A DNA stretch of 64,000 bases from contig JAECUM010003306.1 in assembly GCA_016617855.1 (NCBI GenBank), positions 1 through 64,000 of the forward strand. Direction: 5' to 3'. Position 1 is the first letter of the stretch. Every line of letters begins with the position of its first letter. Source of the stretch: Megalonaias nervosa (lineage: Eukaryota; Mollusca; Bivalvia; Unionida; Unionidae). The position numbers and the translations under genes were made by a program. Positions 49,208-55,800 of this stretch are shown here, piece by piece. The notes under the pieces are model-generated. The model worked only from the letters and a program-made list of their open reading frames with translations, ran no database searches and was not told the DNA's origin.

Positions 49208-49678
49208 CTTCAATAAACACAAGTAAATATTTATTAAAAATGACTTCTTCATTTGCAGGTACCAGGATATCACAATCACAGTTGAACAATTTATCATCAA
49301 CTTAAAACTAACTGCCTTATCACAGGCAAATTTCATCAGGCTGAGACAATTTTTTTCCAGGACTGATTATATGATGTGAAAAGAGGCATATTCATAGCAT
49401 GAGATCTTCTTACCACTGTAAGTTCCTGATAATGCTTGGTCCCTGCTTAAATCAATTTCTCCTTTCTTGTCTGCCTTATATGTTGCCCAGGACACAAATC
49501 TGGCATTGTTCTCCTCCACTGAGGCTTCTATGGTGACATTCTGGTAGGGCTGAAGTCCTGTCACTTGGATCTGGATAATTTCATCTATAAGTCCTACCTC
49601 AGGCGTTACATGGAGTTCAGGTAGTCTCTTCAGGTGGCCATTAATGACCTGTAACCTCTCAATGGCTTGGTCTGACAT
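14811..49678 (-). CDS. BAAT-like: BAAT / acyl-CoA thioesterase family protein, 8 coding exons, 420 aa
   Basis: Exons, 5' to 3' on the - strand: 49678-49414, 46729-46490, 39305-39136, 31642-31529, 30520-30435, 24652-24568, 21305-21107 and 14914-14811. Every junction has GT-AG ends and keeps frame; the sum is 1263 nt, 420 codons plus stop, the usual family length. Residues 1-~165 form the acyl-CoA thioesterase/BAAT N-terminal beta-sandwich domain ([30 protein letters not shown]). The rest is an alpha/beta-hydrolase domain ([48 protein letters not shown]). The expected triad is Cys248 in G-L-C-F-G, Asp336 in GEED and His369. Cys is used by BAAT, which joins bile acids or fatty acyl-CoA to glycine or taurine; vertebrate ACOT1/2/4 use Ser. 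The C-terminus, TNL, is not a canonical peroxisomal PTS1. Orthology and substrate are unresolved. An ATG at 49768 would add a 30-residue hydrophobic extension. Confidence 0.9.
15113..15300. repeat. Dispersed near-palindromic repeat, copy 1
   Basis: Words such as CATAATGCACCAGCAGAT and CAGCAGATCTGGATCTATGC recur in direct and inverted form. Related copies lie at about 21537-21720, 27390-27510, 31735-31895 and 48618-48740. The overlapping open frames here on both strands are a by-product of this structure. Confidence 0.5.
15301..16129. other. Intron 7 DNA, nothing recognised
   Basis: Non-coding sequence within the large last intron of the BAAT-like gene. Overlapping frames on both strands at 15865-16095 have no domain signature. 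Confidence 0.3.
16130..17391 (+). repeat. Degenerate satellite array, unit A then unit C
   Basis: Unit A anchors (GACCAACTAGACAT-like) recur near 16148, 16300, 16583, 16729 and 16872, followed by the TTTCATGGCAA junction near 16905. From about 17240 unit C begins (CATCCATGATCTTCATGAT, TATGGCTTC, CAGTCAATCTGATGCAAGAT). An ATA microsatellite lies at about 16419-16450. Confidence 0.55.
17404..17723 (+). mobile_element. tRNA-derived SINE, family 1, copy 1
   Basis: Pol III boxes are visible in the head (GTGGCCTGGTGATTACAG; GGTTCAAACCC), followed by a conserved ~230-bp body (GGTGTCAGGATAATATG, GACATCATGCTACATGTC, GACATCACTATAAACTGCCA) and a CA-rich tail. A 12-bp direct repeat, ATGTATCAAACT, flanks it at 17392-17403 and 17724-17735. 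It is inserted into unit C satellite. Confidence 0.85.
17736..20660 (+). repeat. Degenerate unit C satellite array, interrupted by a DNA transposon
   Basis: A unit of about 130-150 bp recurs with anchors CATCCAAGATCTTGATGAT, ATTCCAAGTTTGATCAAA, AGAAATATGGCTTCCAGAG and CAGTCAATCAGATGCAAGAT (near 17760-18300 and again 19955-20530). It ends near 20575-20660 with a GGATG..CAGGGCCATAACA box like the 3' module of the other arrays. The pogo-like element 18305-19948 splits it. Confidence 0.65.
18305..19948. mobile_element. pogo/Tigger-like non-autonomous DNA transposon, 1644 bp
   Basis: Terminal inverted repeats begin CAGTAGTCCCCCTCTT at both ends (16 of 16), with a further shared ACGGCC just inside. 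Both sides are flanked by TA (18303-18304 and 19949-19950). A TA target duplication and CAGT-starting ends are typical of the Tc1/mariner pogo/Tigger group. No transposase was found inside; the open frame at 18559-18813 has no DDE or helix-turn-helix signature. Two internal blocks (about 18970-19070 and 19185-19270) look like a diverged duplication. Confidence 0.75.
20969..21031 (-). other. Duplicated exon 7 end, possible 63-bp cassette exon
   Basis: A second copy of the exon 7 end begins with the same 20 bases as copy 1 (CATCTGATTGAACCACCATA) and ends TCCTCTG before GTAAGA. CTTAACAG at 21032-21039 could act as acceptor, giving a 63-bp exon that is phase 1 at both ends. The frame from exon 7 is also open all the way through, so use of the donor at 20969 would lengthen exon 7 by 138 bp (46 codons). 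The repeat of HLIEPPY includes a second copy of the catalytic-His motif. Confidence 0.6.
21107..21305 (-). CDS. BAAT-like: BAAT-like exon 7
   Basis: Acceptor TTTTCACAG, then 66 codons plus one base to TCCTTTG before GTGGGA, a weak donor. It carries Asp336 (LIGEED) and His369 ([12 protein letters not shown]). A longer form ending at 20969 is possible. Confidence 0.85.
21537..21720. repeat. Dispersed near-palindromic repeat, copy 2
   Basis: CATCACATAATGTGCTGGCAGATCAGG, followed by AACAGATCAGGGTTTATGC in inverted relation; same family as 15113-15300 and 31735-31895. It runs directly into the 41-bp minisatellite. Confidence 0.5.
21701..21862 (+). repeat. 41-bp minisatellite, 4 copies
   Basis: GAATTGTACATGAGTATATA ... 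GGTACTTTATTACATT repeats at 21701, 21742, 21783 and 21824, a constant 41-bp spacing. Confidence 0.9.
22087..22420 (+). repeat. Direct duplication flanking a solo DIRS-type terminal repeat
   Basis: CACACAACCATCATAGTGTCCATTACAGGTGACC-like sequence occurs near 22126-22158 and again near 22384-22416 (258 bp apart), with weaker similarity further upstream. Between them, about 22180-22330, lies a copy of the terminal repeat of the DIRS-type element at 33-39 kb (GTAGACAACTTTTAGC; GGGAGGGCTGGATTTGC; GTAGTAGTAGTTCTCCTAAG). Confidence 0.65.
22421..24567. other. Intron 6 DNA, no gene seen
   Basis: AT-rich non-coding DNA. One small imperfect hairpin lies at about 23228-23290 (ATGGTTTGCAAA ... TTTGCAAACCAT). 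No coding signal was seen. Confidence 0.35.
24568..24652 (-). CDS. BAAT-like: BAAT-like exon 6
   Basis: 85 bp between TTTTCTAG and GTAAGTAG; begins by completing an Ile codon and ends in phase 0. It encodes the loop-and-helix part with [18 protein letters not shown], equivalent to the KVTKDG region of vertebrate homologues. Confidence 0.8.
24653..26312. other. Intron 5 DNA, nothing recognised
   Basis: AT-rich non-coding sequence without supported genes; the - strand frame at 25629-25835 has no signature. Confidence 0.3.
26313..26400. repeat. 42-bp-arm perfect-type hairpin
   Basis: Arms 26313-26354 and 26359-26400 are inverted copies with 2 mismatches in 42, separated by the loop GCAT. They begin AGTCCTACATGTAAGACC. 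Confidence 0.9.
26401..27389. other. Intron 5 DNA, no gene seen
   Basis: Non-coding sequence; a short inverted word pair around 27150-27175 (GGAGATGCTCA / TGAGCATCTCC) forms a minor stem. No other structure is supported. Confidence 0.3.
27390..27620. repeat. Dispersed near-palindromic repeat, copy 3
   Basis: It includes GCAGACCAGGGTCTATCTCATTTGCAGTTGGACC-like words, CATGAGTATATATGGTA and a downstream TCCCTCGCTGAATAGAGGAGCCA block, in the same order as the related copies near 15000-15300 and 21540-21760. Confidence 0.45.
28370..29900. repeat. Degenerate satellite units C (inverted) and B
   Basis: Unit C sequence in reverse orientation is seen at about 28380-28700 (GAGGCCATATTTCTG, CTTGCATATGATTGGCTGGGC). 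Unit B-like sequence is seen at about 29270-29780 (GTGGACATATCTGATG, GCATCACTTGTACAAA, GCTTTCTGTCCAATTTTG). Both are strongly diverged from the 12-14 kb and 17-20 kb arrays. Confidence 0.5.
30435..30520 (-). CDS. BAAT-like: BAAT-like exon 5
   Basis: 86 bp between TTTTACAG and GTGAGT; encodes [16 protein letters not shown] and ends TPYHG plus two bases. It matches the family stretch (VCINGxxF...YxG) after the nucleophile elbow. Confidence 0.85.
30650..30855 (+). repeat. 40-bp minisatellite, about 5 copies
   Basis: Units starting CTTTTGATTGGTCAGATGTA lie at 30681, 30721, 30761, 30801 and 30841, alternating at CAAGTTCACC / CAAATCCACC. Each contains ATTGG, an inverted CCAAT. It lies about 160 bp upstream of exon 5 on the gene strand. 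Confidence 0.92.
30856..31528. other. Intron 4 DNA, nothing further recognised
   Basis: Non-coding; a 20-bp block ACATGT-GCTAAGGTTAACTAAC is duplicated near 31090-31140. No gene. Confidence 0.3.
31529..31642 (-). CDS. BAAT-like: BAAT-like exon 4 with the nucleophile elbow
   Basis: 114 bp (38 codons) in phase 0 at both ends, acceptor TCGTTTTCAG, end AAAG before GTGTTC. It encodes [18 protein letters not shown] and [12 protein letters not shown]; the Cys of GLCFG is the predicted catalytic nucleophile. Confidence 0.9.
31735..31895. repeat. Dispersed near-palindromic repeat, copy 4
   Basis: GAGTCCAACTGCAGATTGC, TTGCATAATGTGCCAGCAG and TATGGCATATCAGGATCTAT, with the last words inverted relative to the first; same family as 15113-15300. 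Confidence 0.5.
32150..32408 (+). mobile_element. tRNA-derived SINE, family 2, with (CAA)n tail
   Basis: Head GAGTGGCAGAGTGGTC (A box) and GGGTTCGAGTC (B box), then a conserved body (TTTCCAGGGTTTCCCTGGATT) and a tail ending AATGGCGTTAAACCCTACAAC plus CAA repeats. A 9-bp direct repeat, CCTTGTGCT, flanks it at 32141-32149 and 32409-32417. Confidence 0.85.
32418..33568. other. Intron 3 DNA, no gene seen
   Basis: AT-rich sequence up to the DIRS-type element. A block near 32990-33020 (AGTATTAAGTGAAATATATC) recurs near 33060. The short + frames at 32587-32985 lack domain character. Confidence 0.3.
33569..33680 (-). repeat. DIRS-type terminal repeat, 3' side
   Basis: Read on -, it contains GCCTGGGAGGGCTGGATTTG, GTAGTAGTAGTTCAGCTAAGG and TATTACAATAAGTTAAGCG. 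It is homologous to the solo copy at about 22180-22330 and inverted relative to 38978-39106. Confidence 0.75.
34130..34790 (-). pseudogene. DIRS tyrosine recombinase remnant
   Basis: Reading on -, the N-terminal segment [13 protein letters not shown] lies near 34690-34640 and resembles the SAM-like start of DIRS recombinases. Further on, [14 protein letters not shown] is followed by SAHKVRA (34232-34215). The H-x-x-R box of tyrosine recombinases corresponds to HKVR. The catalytic Tyr was not found, and several stops separate the pieces. Confidence 0.55.
34842..36050 (-). pseudogene. DIRS reverse transcriptase-RNase H remnant
   Basis: On -, the RT/RNase H junction reads [13 protein letters not shown] (about 35740-35700). 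The RNase H start reads [19 protein letters not shown] (about 35530-35475). The connecting part is ADLLATR and [14 protein letters not shown] (35122-35060), followed by CHLILIAPL and NPLFPDLL (about 35020-34930). The order and motifs VDALxxDxxxLxAY, LILIAPL and FPDLL are characteristic of DIRS elements. The RT active-site box was not identified. At least four frame changes were crossed. Confidence 0.65.
36051..38977 (-). other. 5' part of the DIRS-type element, gag not recognised
   Basis: This is where DIRS elements carry gag and the 5' RT. The longest - frame (36982-36410) and frames at 37131-36823 and 37448-37254 share partial similarity (MDxS...SAxxHT/RR), but no Cys-knuckle or RT box is visible. 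A + strand frame at 38013-38249 is of unknown meaning. Confidence 0.4.
38978..39110 (+). repeat. DIRS-type terminal repeat, 5' side
   Basis: Reads CACCTAGGTAGGCAGACAAC, then GTAGTAGTAGTTCTC and GGTAATGTATTTGAAGAA, as in the solo copy near 22200-22320. Its outer end is about 25 bp from the exon 3 splice donor of the host gene. Confidence 0.75.
39136..39305 (-). CDS. BAAT-like: BAAT-like exon 3
   Basis: 170 bp from acceptor CTTTAG to donor CTG|GTAAGT. It encodes [33 protein letters not shown] and [16 protein letters not shown], the signature start of the hydrolase domain. Confidence 0.95.
39747..39890. repeat. Long hairpin, arms about 63 bp
   Basis: Left arm 39747-39809 and right arm 39827-39890 are inverted copies (shared TGGTTTTA-GATAAAACCTAGCA, ATTTTAATTTTTA), with several mismatches and a loop of about 17 bp. 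It has the form of a fold-back MITE. Confidence 0.85.
39918..40500 (+). repeat. Dispersed repeat family R, copy 1
   Basis: GTCTTAAACTAAGTACC, TAATTTATTTCCCTAGCATA, CAATCACAAGTCCAAAAGTA and TATCACAATGATATAATCC are found in the same order at 46918-47420, with partial copies at about 44880-45290 and 45590-45790. Nature unknown; no terminal repeats were found. Confidence 0.7.
40501..41219. other. Intron 2 DNA, no gene seen
   Basis: Non-coding. ACAATxATGGACAAAxGTTA is duplicated near 40622 and 40682. The - frames 40863-41184 overlap each other without a recognisable domain. Confidence 0.3.
41478..41835 (-). mobile_element. tRNA-derived SINE, family 1, copy 2, with long (CA)n tail
   Basis: Read on -, it has the family head (CTACAGTGGCCTAAGTGGTT, GAGGTTGTACTTTGAACCC), the conserved body, and a tail of about 19 CA repeats (TG on + at 41482-41519). 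No clear target duplication was found. Confidence 0.8.
41842..42647. mobile_element. piggyBac-like non-autonomous element, 806 bp
   Basis: Ends CCCTTTACCTCA and TGAGGTAAAGGG are perfect 12-bp inverted repeats. The flanks are ATAA (41838-41841) and TCAA (42648-42651), compatible with a mutated TTAA target site, and CCC...GGG termini fit piggyBac. Inside the left end, a ~39-bp motif CATGGAAGTGCCTTTGGATG is tandemly repeated. No transposase. Confidence 0.55.
43691..44088. other. Intron 2 DNA between array and SINE
   Basis: No coding or repeat signal recognised apart from a GATGATGATGAT run at 43731. Confidence 0.3.
44101..44418 (+). mobile_element. tRNA-derived SINE, family 1, copy 3
   Basis: Head GGCCAAGTGGTTAGAGCATC (A box region) and GGTCACGGGTTTGAAGCC (B box), with the same body as copy 1. 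A 12-bp direct repeat, TCACCATTTTTC, flanks it at 44089-44100 and 44419-44430. Confidence 0.88.
44419..45900. repeat. Intron 2 DNA with partial family R copies
   Basis: Partial copies of family R at about 44880-45290 and 45590-45790 (GAATGTGCT-ATGTGCC, AATATAATCCAAGATGTC, ACAAGCTTCATACAATTTAAC-AAATAATTTATTT). No gene is supported; open frames on both strands over 44984-45283 and 45755-46042 are inside these repeats. Confidence 0.45.
46490..46729 (-). CDS. BAAT-like: BAAT-like exon 2
   Basis: 240 bp, acceptor TTTGTCAG and donor GTAAAT. It encodes [16 protein letters not shown], a basic stretch, [18 protein letters not shown] and [12 protein letters not shown], the second half of the N-terminal BAAT/thioesterase domain. 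Confidence 0.95.
46918..47420 (+). repeat. Dispersed repeat family R, copy 2
   Basis: Collinear with 39918-40500 over most of its length (GGTCTTAAACTA, TTCCCTAGCATATAAAGTGA, TATCACAATGATATAATCCA, CACTTTGTAATTCCAA). Confidence 0.7.
47421..49413. other. Intron 1 DNA
   Basis: Mostly featureless. A dispersed-repeat fragment lies at about 48618-48740 (CAGATCCAAGTTTGTACAG, CTTCAATATAAAGTGACC). An (AT)n microsatellite lies at about 49173-49202. The frame at 48079-48306 (-) is unassigned. Confidence 0.4.
49414..49678 (-). CDS. BAAT-like: BAAT-like exon 1 with probable start
   Basis: From ATG at 49678 to G|GTAAGAAG: 88 codons plus one base. It includes [32 protein letters not shown] and the SGTYSG end. 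The frame is open further up to an ATG at 49768, which would add MAQCHLQ and a Phe-rich hydrophobic segment. I prefer 49678 because it gives the usual family N-terminus; a spliced upstream exon is also possible. Confidence 0.88.
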
Positions 49679-49797
49679 TGCACTCAAGAAAGGTATCACT
49701 TCAAAAGGATATATAAGTGCTAGGCTTACATAAAAAAAGAAGAAAATTTGCAAATGACATTGAGCCATAATTAGTCAAATACAGAGACGCCAAACTA

Positions 49798-49838
49798 TAT
49801 AACTATAACTATAACTATATATATATATATATATATAT
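49798..49838. repeat. (TA)n / ACTATA microsatellite
   Basis: AACTATAACTATAACTAT followed by (AT)n, directly upstream of the BAAT-like first exon. Confidence 0.9.
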
Positions 49839-50310
49839 GGTACAGAATAAATACAAAGATGAAAAATGATAATCCCAATCACCACTGATGAATTTTATTT
49901 TATCATTAAATGTTTCCAACAGTAAGTGTAGCTAAGATTAAATTTAGTACACCTGAACTACAAAAGAATGAAAGATGACTAAATGTACAAATCAATCACT
50001 TATTCTACAGTTATAGATAAACAGTAAATTAATACCAAATTGCTGCTAAGTAATATGAGATGGGTCCTTACATGTCAATAAGTCTTACACCTTGAACATA
50101 AAATCCCCCAAACAATAGTATCTCCCACTTGTGCTAAAATCTCCCTCATTTTCGAAGTTCTGTTTTCCAACAATCACGCTATAGAGAAGAGTAAACAATT
50201 AGTAAGATACGCTGTTTTTATTAACTAAATAAAGAGAAACCAAATGGCAATTTCAGTGCCTTCTAGTTCTAATGTAGTGTATGTTTTGATTCATCTCAAT
50301 AAAATAAGAC
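49839..50310. other. Upstream region of the BAAT-like gene
   Basis: AT-rich. No convincing promoter element could be singled out by eye. AAAATAAGAC at 50301-50310 is the left target duplication of the next SINE. Confidence 0.3.
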
Positions 50311-50631
50311 TACCACTCCGGTGGCCTTGTGGTCAGAGTGCTCGCCTTGGATGCATGAGGTCGCAGGTTCGAACCCCAGCCGAGTCATATAAAAAACTTA
50401 TAATAAATGGTACTAACAGCTGCCTTGCTTGGTGCTTTGCATTAAGAGATAAGTGTTATGACTGGTCGGCTGGTGTCAGAATAATGTGACTGGGTGGGAC
50501 ATCATGCTACATGTCTGAGGCATGATGCCCAGTGCTAGACATCACTATAAACTGTGACACTGCAGACATCGTAGTGATAAGACTGAAAATTTTTTAAAAC
50601 TACATTAAAAATCCAAATCATACACACACAC
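50311..50631 (+). mobile_element. tRNA-derived SINE, family 1, copy 4
   Basis: The best-preserved head: GTGGCCTTGTGGTCAGAGTG and GGTCGCAGGTTCGAACCCC. CA-repeat tail. The 10-bp direct repeat AAAATAAGAC flanks it at 50301-50310 and 50632-50641. Confidence 0.9.
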
Positions 50632-50641
50632 AAAATAAGAC

Positions 50642-51587
50642 ATTATTTGTTTTCATTGATATACGTATTATGAATCATGCATTCATAGGGATAACACAAG
50701 ACCTAAAATTTGTTCTTGCAAATGAGAAAATCCCAGTAGGAACCAAATATTGAGACTGTGTTTATCCGTGGCTCCACATATTGAGAAGATAACTGGCTAA
50801 GATCCCTCATTCATTCTATGACATGCTTACCATGGAATTAAGGTCAAAGCCATATAAATTTTTTGTGCGTTAAAGTTCAATGTTTTGTTGCTGCAGCTTG
50901 TATTTCCTAAAAAAAGAAACACTTTATCATTTTCTGGGATGAATCATTAAAAAGCTAAGACAATTCATTCTTAATTAAACTGACAATAAAGTCTTACAAA
51001 GCTTTCAAATGACCTTAAGTGTCAGAAGAGAGATTATCTCCAGGAGCAGCAGCACCCTGGTCAGAGATCAGGTGGTTGGGGAGGGAGAGACAGTCACATC
51101 ATAGGCAGTCTAGTTTTAGTAATCACTTTGTAATGTGAAAATTAAGAAAGTCAGGAAACCGTAAAAAACATTAGGTTAAATACAGGACAGACAGTGTTGA
51201 AGAATATCTGAGAAAATATAGGATATGCATGATTTCTGTACATTATGTGTCTCACGTCCAATGCATGAGACTTGATTGATATATTCTTACATTTCACTTC
51301 ATCTGTATCCTAAACTAGACCATTATTTCACATAAAATTGCAGTTTTGAACTGCCCAGCTTACATGGTAATAATGAGAAATATCATATTTGAAACAAATG
51401 TAAACGCAACATTTACATCTATGATGTAACTCAATAATATTTAACATGGCCAGAATTGGTCTGTAATATGGTCTGATTAAGCCTGGCCAAATCAGCATAC
51501 ACCTATTGAGAGGCTAAATTAAGTGTGGTAAATTGAGACATAGTATGAAACTCCTGGAGACTGAGCCGTTTACTTAAATTTTGTGAC
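50642..51587. other. Intergenic DNA, nothing recognised
   Basis: No coding signal, RNA gene or identifiable repeat seen. Confidence 0.3.
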
Positions 51588-51865
51588 CGCTCCAGTGGCC
51601 TAGTGGTTTGAGTGTCCGTGTCGGATGTGGCAGGTCGAACCCAGGCTGAGTCATACCAAAAACTTATAAAAATGGTACTAGCAGCTTAGGACTTGTCGGC
51701 CTGGTGTCAGGATAATGTGACTGGGTGGGATGTGATGCTATATGTCTGGCACATGATGCCCCAGTGTTAGACATCACTATAAACTGTCGCACAGCAGACA
51801 TCATTGCAATATGACTAAAAAATTGTAAAAGCTATGTTAAAAATCCAAATCACACACACACACAC
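51588..51865 (+). mobile_element. tRNA-derived SINE, family 1, copy 5 (diverged)
   Basis: Head CTCCAGTGGCCTAGTGGTTT with a damaged B box (GGTCGAACCC), shortened body and (CA)n tail. The target duplication is not clear (TAAATTTTGTG versus TAAATCTGTTG). Confidence 0.82.
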
Positions 51866-53939
51866 TAAATCTGTTGAAAAGTTTCAGATCTAGTCCAACA
51901 AATTTGCCTTCAAGCAGCATGTTAAACAGGCTGATTTGGACAAGATTATGGACTGGACCAAATACCAGGCTGATATGGACCATGTAAAATATTATTAAGT
52001 CTTGACTTGGATTTAAATGTGACAATAACATTTGTTTAAAACATGACATTTCATTAAATCTGCATTTATGGAAACAAAACCCCAATTTTCTGCAAGAAAA
52101 TGGCATACTTCTATACAGCTAATTAAAATAATGTAACACCATGCATAATGGCCAATTCAATAGTTAACTATTTTCAAAGCAGCTCCCTTGTGCAAAATAG
52201 TGATAGTTTAGTTTATCTGATTGAGAAATAATGAAATTACTTACACTGAAAAAAGTCATGCAAACATGGCTAAAGCAGTAATTCTCTCTCTCTCTCAAAT
52301 TCCATTTTTTTTATTGCGCTGTTCAAATGTTAAGAGACCACATGACCCATCATGCGGGACTGAGATGATGTTTTAGTTGGGTTTAATACTCATTCCGAGA
52401 GCTTTTCAGTCAGTCATATTCTTAACACCTTGAAGGTACAAGGTGTTTTTATTGTTGACGCCAGATTGTTTGAAGTATATGTTTTTTTGGAATTTAATAA
52501 TTTATTCTCTTGAAAACTAAACAAGTGTACTTTTTTATAAAAAGTTCTGGGTCAAAGAAATTCAGTGGAAATTCATTCTGGAATTCTATATGGAAACAAA
52601 CTGTGATTCATTCGAGGATCTGTTACCATCAGTACAGACATCATCTGACGTCATCGCCTCCCTATTGGAGTTTCATCAAGATTCAAACCCAGATTCAATT
52701 AGAACTGTTATGTGATAGGACTTATATTTTTCAATCTTAGGATTAAATGTTTTGATTATATTCACAAACCGTTAGTCCTATTTCCAATTTTTACATTGTT
52801 TTCTAGGGAAATAAATTATTTTGTTAAAATTTACAAAGCTTGTTGGTTTCACTCTTTTCTCTTGTTATTTTTGTACGAGCATACACATAACAAGATACTA
52901 TTATTGCTAAATAACACATATACACTAACAAATTAAACTGGGGTCTTGTTGAATTTATGTTTAAATTCAGTAAAATGTCATACGTCAATATCATACATCT
53001 ATATTCTGCTAATCTTGGGGACCTTGTAAAAATTAAAACAAAGAAAATGATAATGTAATGAAAATGGTGGTGTTATCTCTGCTTAACAATGACATATATC
53101 TAACAAATCTCTGTCTAAATCATAATGTTGTTTTTTTGTGAATTAATAATTGATTGTGTTATTTTATGCAAATTATATATACTGGTCTGAGTATGTTAAG
53201 GCTGTTTTGTTACATAGTTTTTGTCTAGACATACTGGTCTGAGTATGTTAAAGCCGTTTTGTTACATTGTTTTTGTCTACACATACTGATCTGGGTATGT
53301 TAGTGCCTTTGTTACATTTATATAGAATTTGTTTTTATTCAGTGCTGTGTATAATTTATGATTAAGTTCCATGCAATATCACATGCCAATATCACACATC
53401 TATATTTTCCTATTTTTGTGGACCTTGTAAGATGATGTATCTTGTAATAACCATTGTTTAAAGCACATGTATTCATTTTTGCTTTCTAAATTCAAAATGT
53501 ATCACTTAATGTTCAGTATATTAGTAACACAAACAAAATGTCAAGAAAATGTTCATGCAGATAATTTGTTTTCATCTATATATATTGGTCTCAGTATCCT
53601 AATGTTTAATGTAAATTTTATTCATGTATACACTGGTCTGAGTATGTTAATGCCTTTTTTAAAATATATTTCTATATAATTATACTAAAAAACATTGTAT
53701 ACTAACACAATGGACATCACTAGGTATTTTCATTAGCTGAATTTATGTATTATATACTTGTAAGTGTATACTGTACGTGAGCAAAGATTAAAAAGCATAC
53801 TATTAATTAAATTAGTTTAATTGCAAACATTAATAATGACAGCATCTAACCATTACTGCCGCTATAATTAAACATACATCTATTATCTCCAATAACTCAA
53901 CAGGAAATCATAAAAGAAACAAGTGACTATATTGTGAAT
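51866..53939. other. Intergenic DNA with a small tandem repeat
   Basis: ATACTGGTCTGAGTATGTTAA recurs near 53177, 53229 and 53283 (about 52-54 bp apart) and in diverged form near 53584 and 53629. A CT-rich run lies near 52283. No gene is supported. Confidence 0.5.
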
Positions 53940-55800
53940 TTGTACCAATACAGGCAAGCAGACTCCATAAATTAAAATTGTGGATATTCCAAAGCAAGAT
54001 AACTTGGAGAAACTATCATTAGATGGACATTACTGTATGTCTTGCGAGGATGCATTAAGATGTTTGAAACAGACAATAAAAGTCCAGGTTTTAATGGCTA
54101 TGCCACTGAGGTTCTTAAAGTTTTCTTTGGAAACACTTATATCATTTCCTTGTCAGACCCATAAACTATGGTTAACCACAGAAGTTTAGGGGAACTTTCA
54201 TCAGCACAGAATGAGGGAATAATTACTTGTGTACCAAAGGGCAACAAACCAAAGCAGTTTAAGAACTGGAGACCAATAACATTGCTGAATATTTCCTATA
54301 AAGTTGCTTGTACAGCTAACAGAGCAAGTGAAATGCATCTTACCTGACCTTATAAATTAGGATCAAATTGTTTGTATTAAAGACATAAAACATCAGAACC
54401 ATGTAAGATTTAGCAATTTAAATTAAAAAACCCCACAAAACTCTGAGTTTATTACTATAAATAAACTCTGAGAAGGCATTTGATTTGGTTGCTTGGTCCT
54501 ACATTAAGAATTTTCTACCTTTCTTTAATTCTGGAGATTCTATTATAAACTGGATATCAACTTTTCATAATATCATATCATGCGTTACAGTAAATACATG
54601 TAACTACAGCTCTTCCTGATTTTACATACATAGAGAATGTAGGCATGGGGACCACTTATCTCCATATATATTTATCCTTTGTGCAGAGATACTAGCACAT
54701 GTGGTAAGATAAAGTCTACCAAATATAAAGGAATACAAAATATTAATAACAGAGAATCTTTGATCAATCAGTATGCAGATAATAATTTATTTTACTCTGG
54801 ATGGGAATAGTAAGTCTTTGAAGTCTGCCCCGAGCTTTTTCTGTTGATTTTTTAGATAGCACCATAAGGCACAATCACAATATAATAGCATGTGGTAAAT
54901 CTGTTCTGTTTTTGTCATAAGAATTGGTTTAAAATGGGAATTAGAAGAATTAATGACTTAGTTTTAGTAGACAGTGGCTTAGTATGAATCAGTTCCAGCA
55001 TTTATTTTTACTTAAAACAAGTCTAATATACCAAGACTTAAGAAATACCTGAATATCAGACAAAAGGTAAAATTAGACAAACCAAAAGACTCACAAATCT
55101 GTGCATCTTCTGCAAACTACTTTACGTTTTAGCATTCACAAATGGATGCAAAAGTATTCACTAGAAATTGATGAAAAATGGGTAAAAATTCCTACCTCAA
55201 GAGGCAAGTGCTACAGAGAATTTGGTCAAATAGATGATGACTGACAACAAATTTTCTATTTTACATCCAGATTAAGAAAGTGTCTACATATACTGTGGTT
55301 TTAGATAAGACTCTACACAGAACTACAGCTGCAAACAGATTTTTTTAAAATTGGTATAACAGAGTACTCTGTGCTTTTTAAGGTGTCAGCTTCCTGAATC
55401 CATACACCTTCTGTTTGGGGATGTAATACAGTACAAAGGTTTTGGGAAGACTTATTTTCACTGATTACTGCTAATGTACTCAGGCACAAAGTTATAATTT
55501 TTTCAAAGAAAATGTATTTTTGGTACATGCAATAGGCAAGAGGCATATTGTATTTACAACTGTATCCTATTACTGGCAAAGAATCATATTTATAATTGCA
55601 AATAGTGTAATACCTATCCCCAAATATCACATTTTAAACAAGCTTTAAAAACTTTTATTTAGTACAAAAATACAATGTTTTTAAGCATTCTGATGGTAAA
55701 ACGTTTCTTCTGAAGTGGATGACTTATATAAATGTACAGTAAAAGCAAGTTGTCTTTAGAGAAAGTTATGATCAGTATACCATGTAAGGTTACTACAACC
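53940..55800 (+). pseudogene. Decayed L1-clade LINE, RT part of ORF2
   Basis: Crossing many stops and shifts, the + strand reads the usual ORF2 order: LDGHYCMSCEDALRCLK near 54020, then PKGNKPKQFKNWRPITLLN near 54240-54290 and GDHLSPYIFILCAEILAH at about 54650-54703. The catalytic box follows, with QYADN at 54769-54783, where YADD is expected. A late segment near 55400-55470 has a W-G-C..VQRFWEDLF signature. GDxLSPYxFILCAEILA is typical of the L1 clade. No endonuclease part was seen; the copy is 5' truncated. Confidence 0.65.

Noticed and set aside
17404..51700. tRNA genes suggested by A- and B-box matches
   Set aside because: Each is the head of a SINE with a long shared body, tail and target duplications; no intact cloverleaf was found.
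55313..55630. - strand 105-codon frame as a gene
   Set aside because: It is the antisense shadow of the + strand L1-clade remnant.
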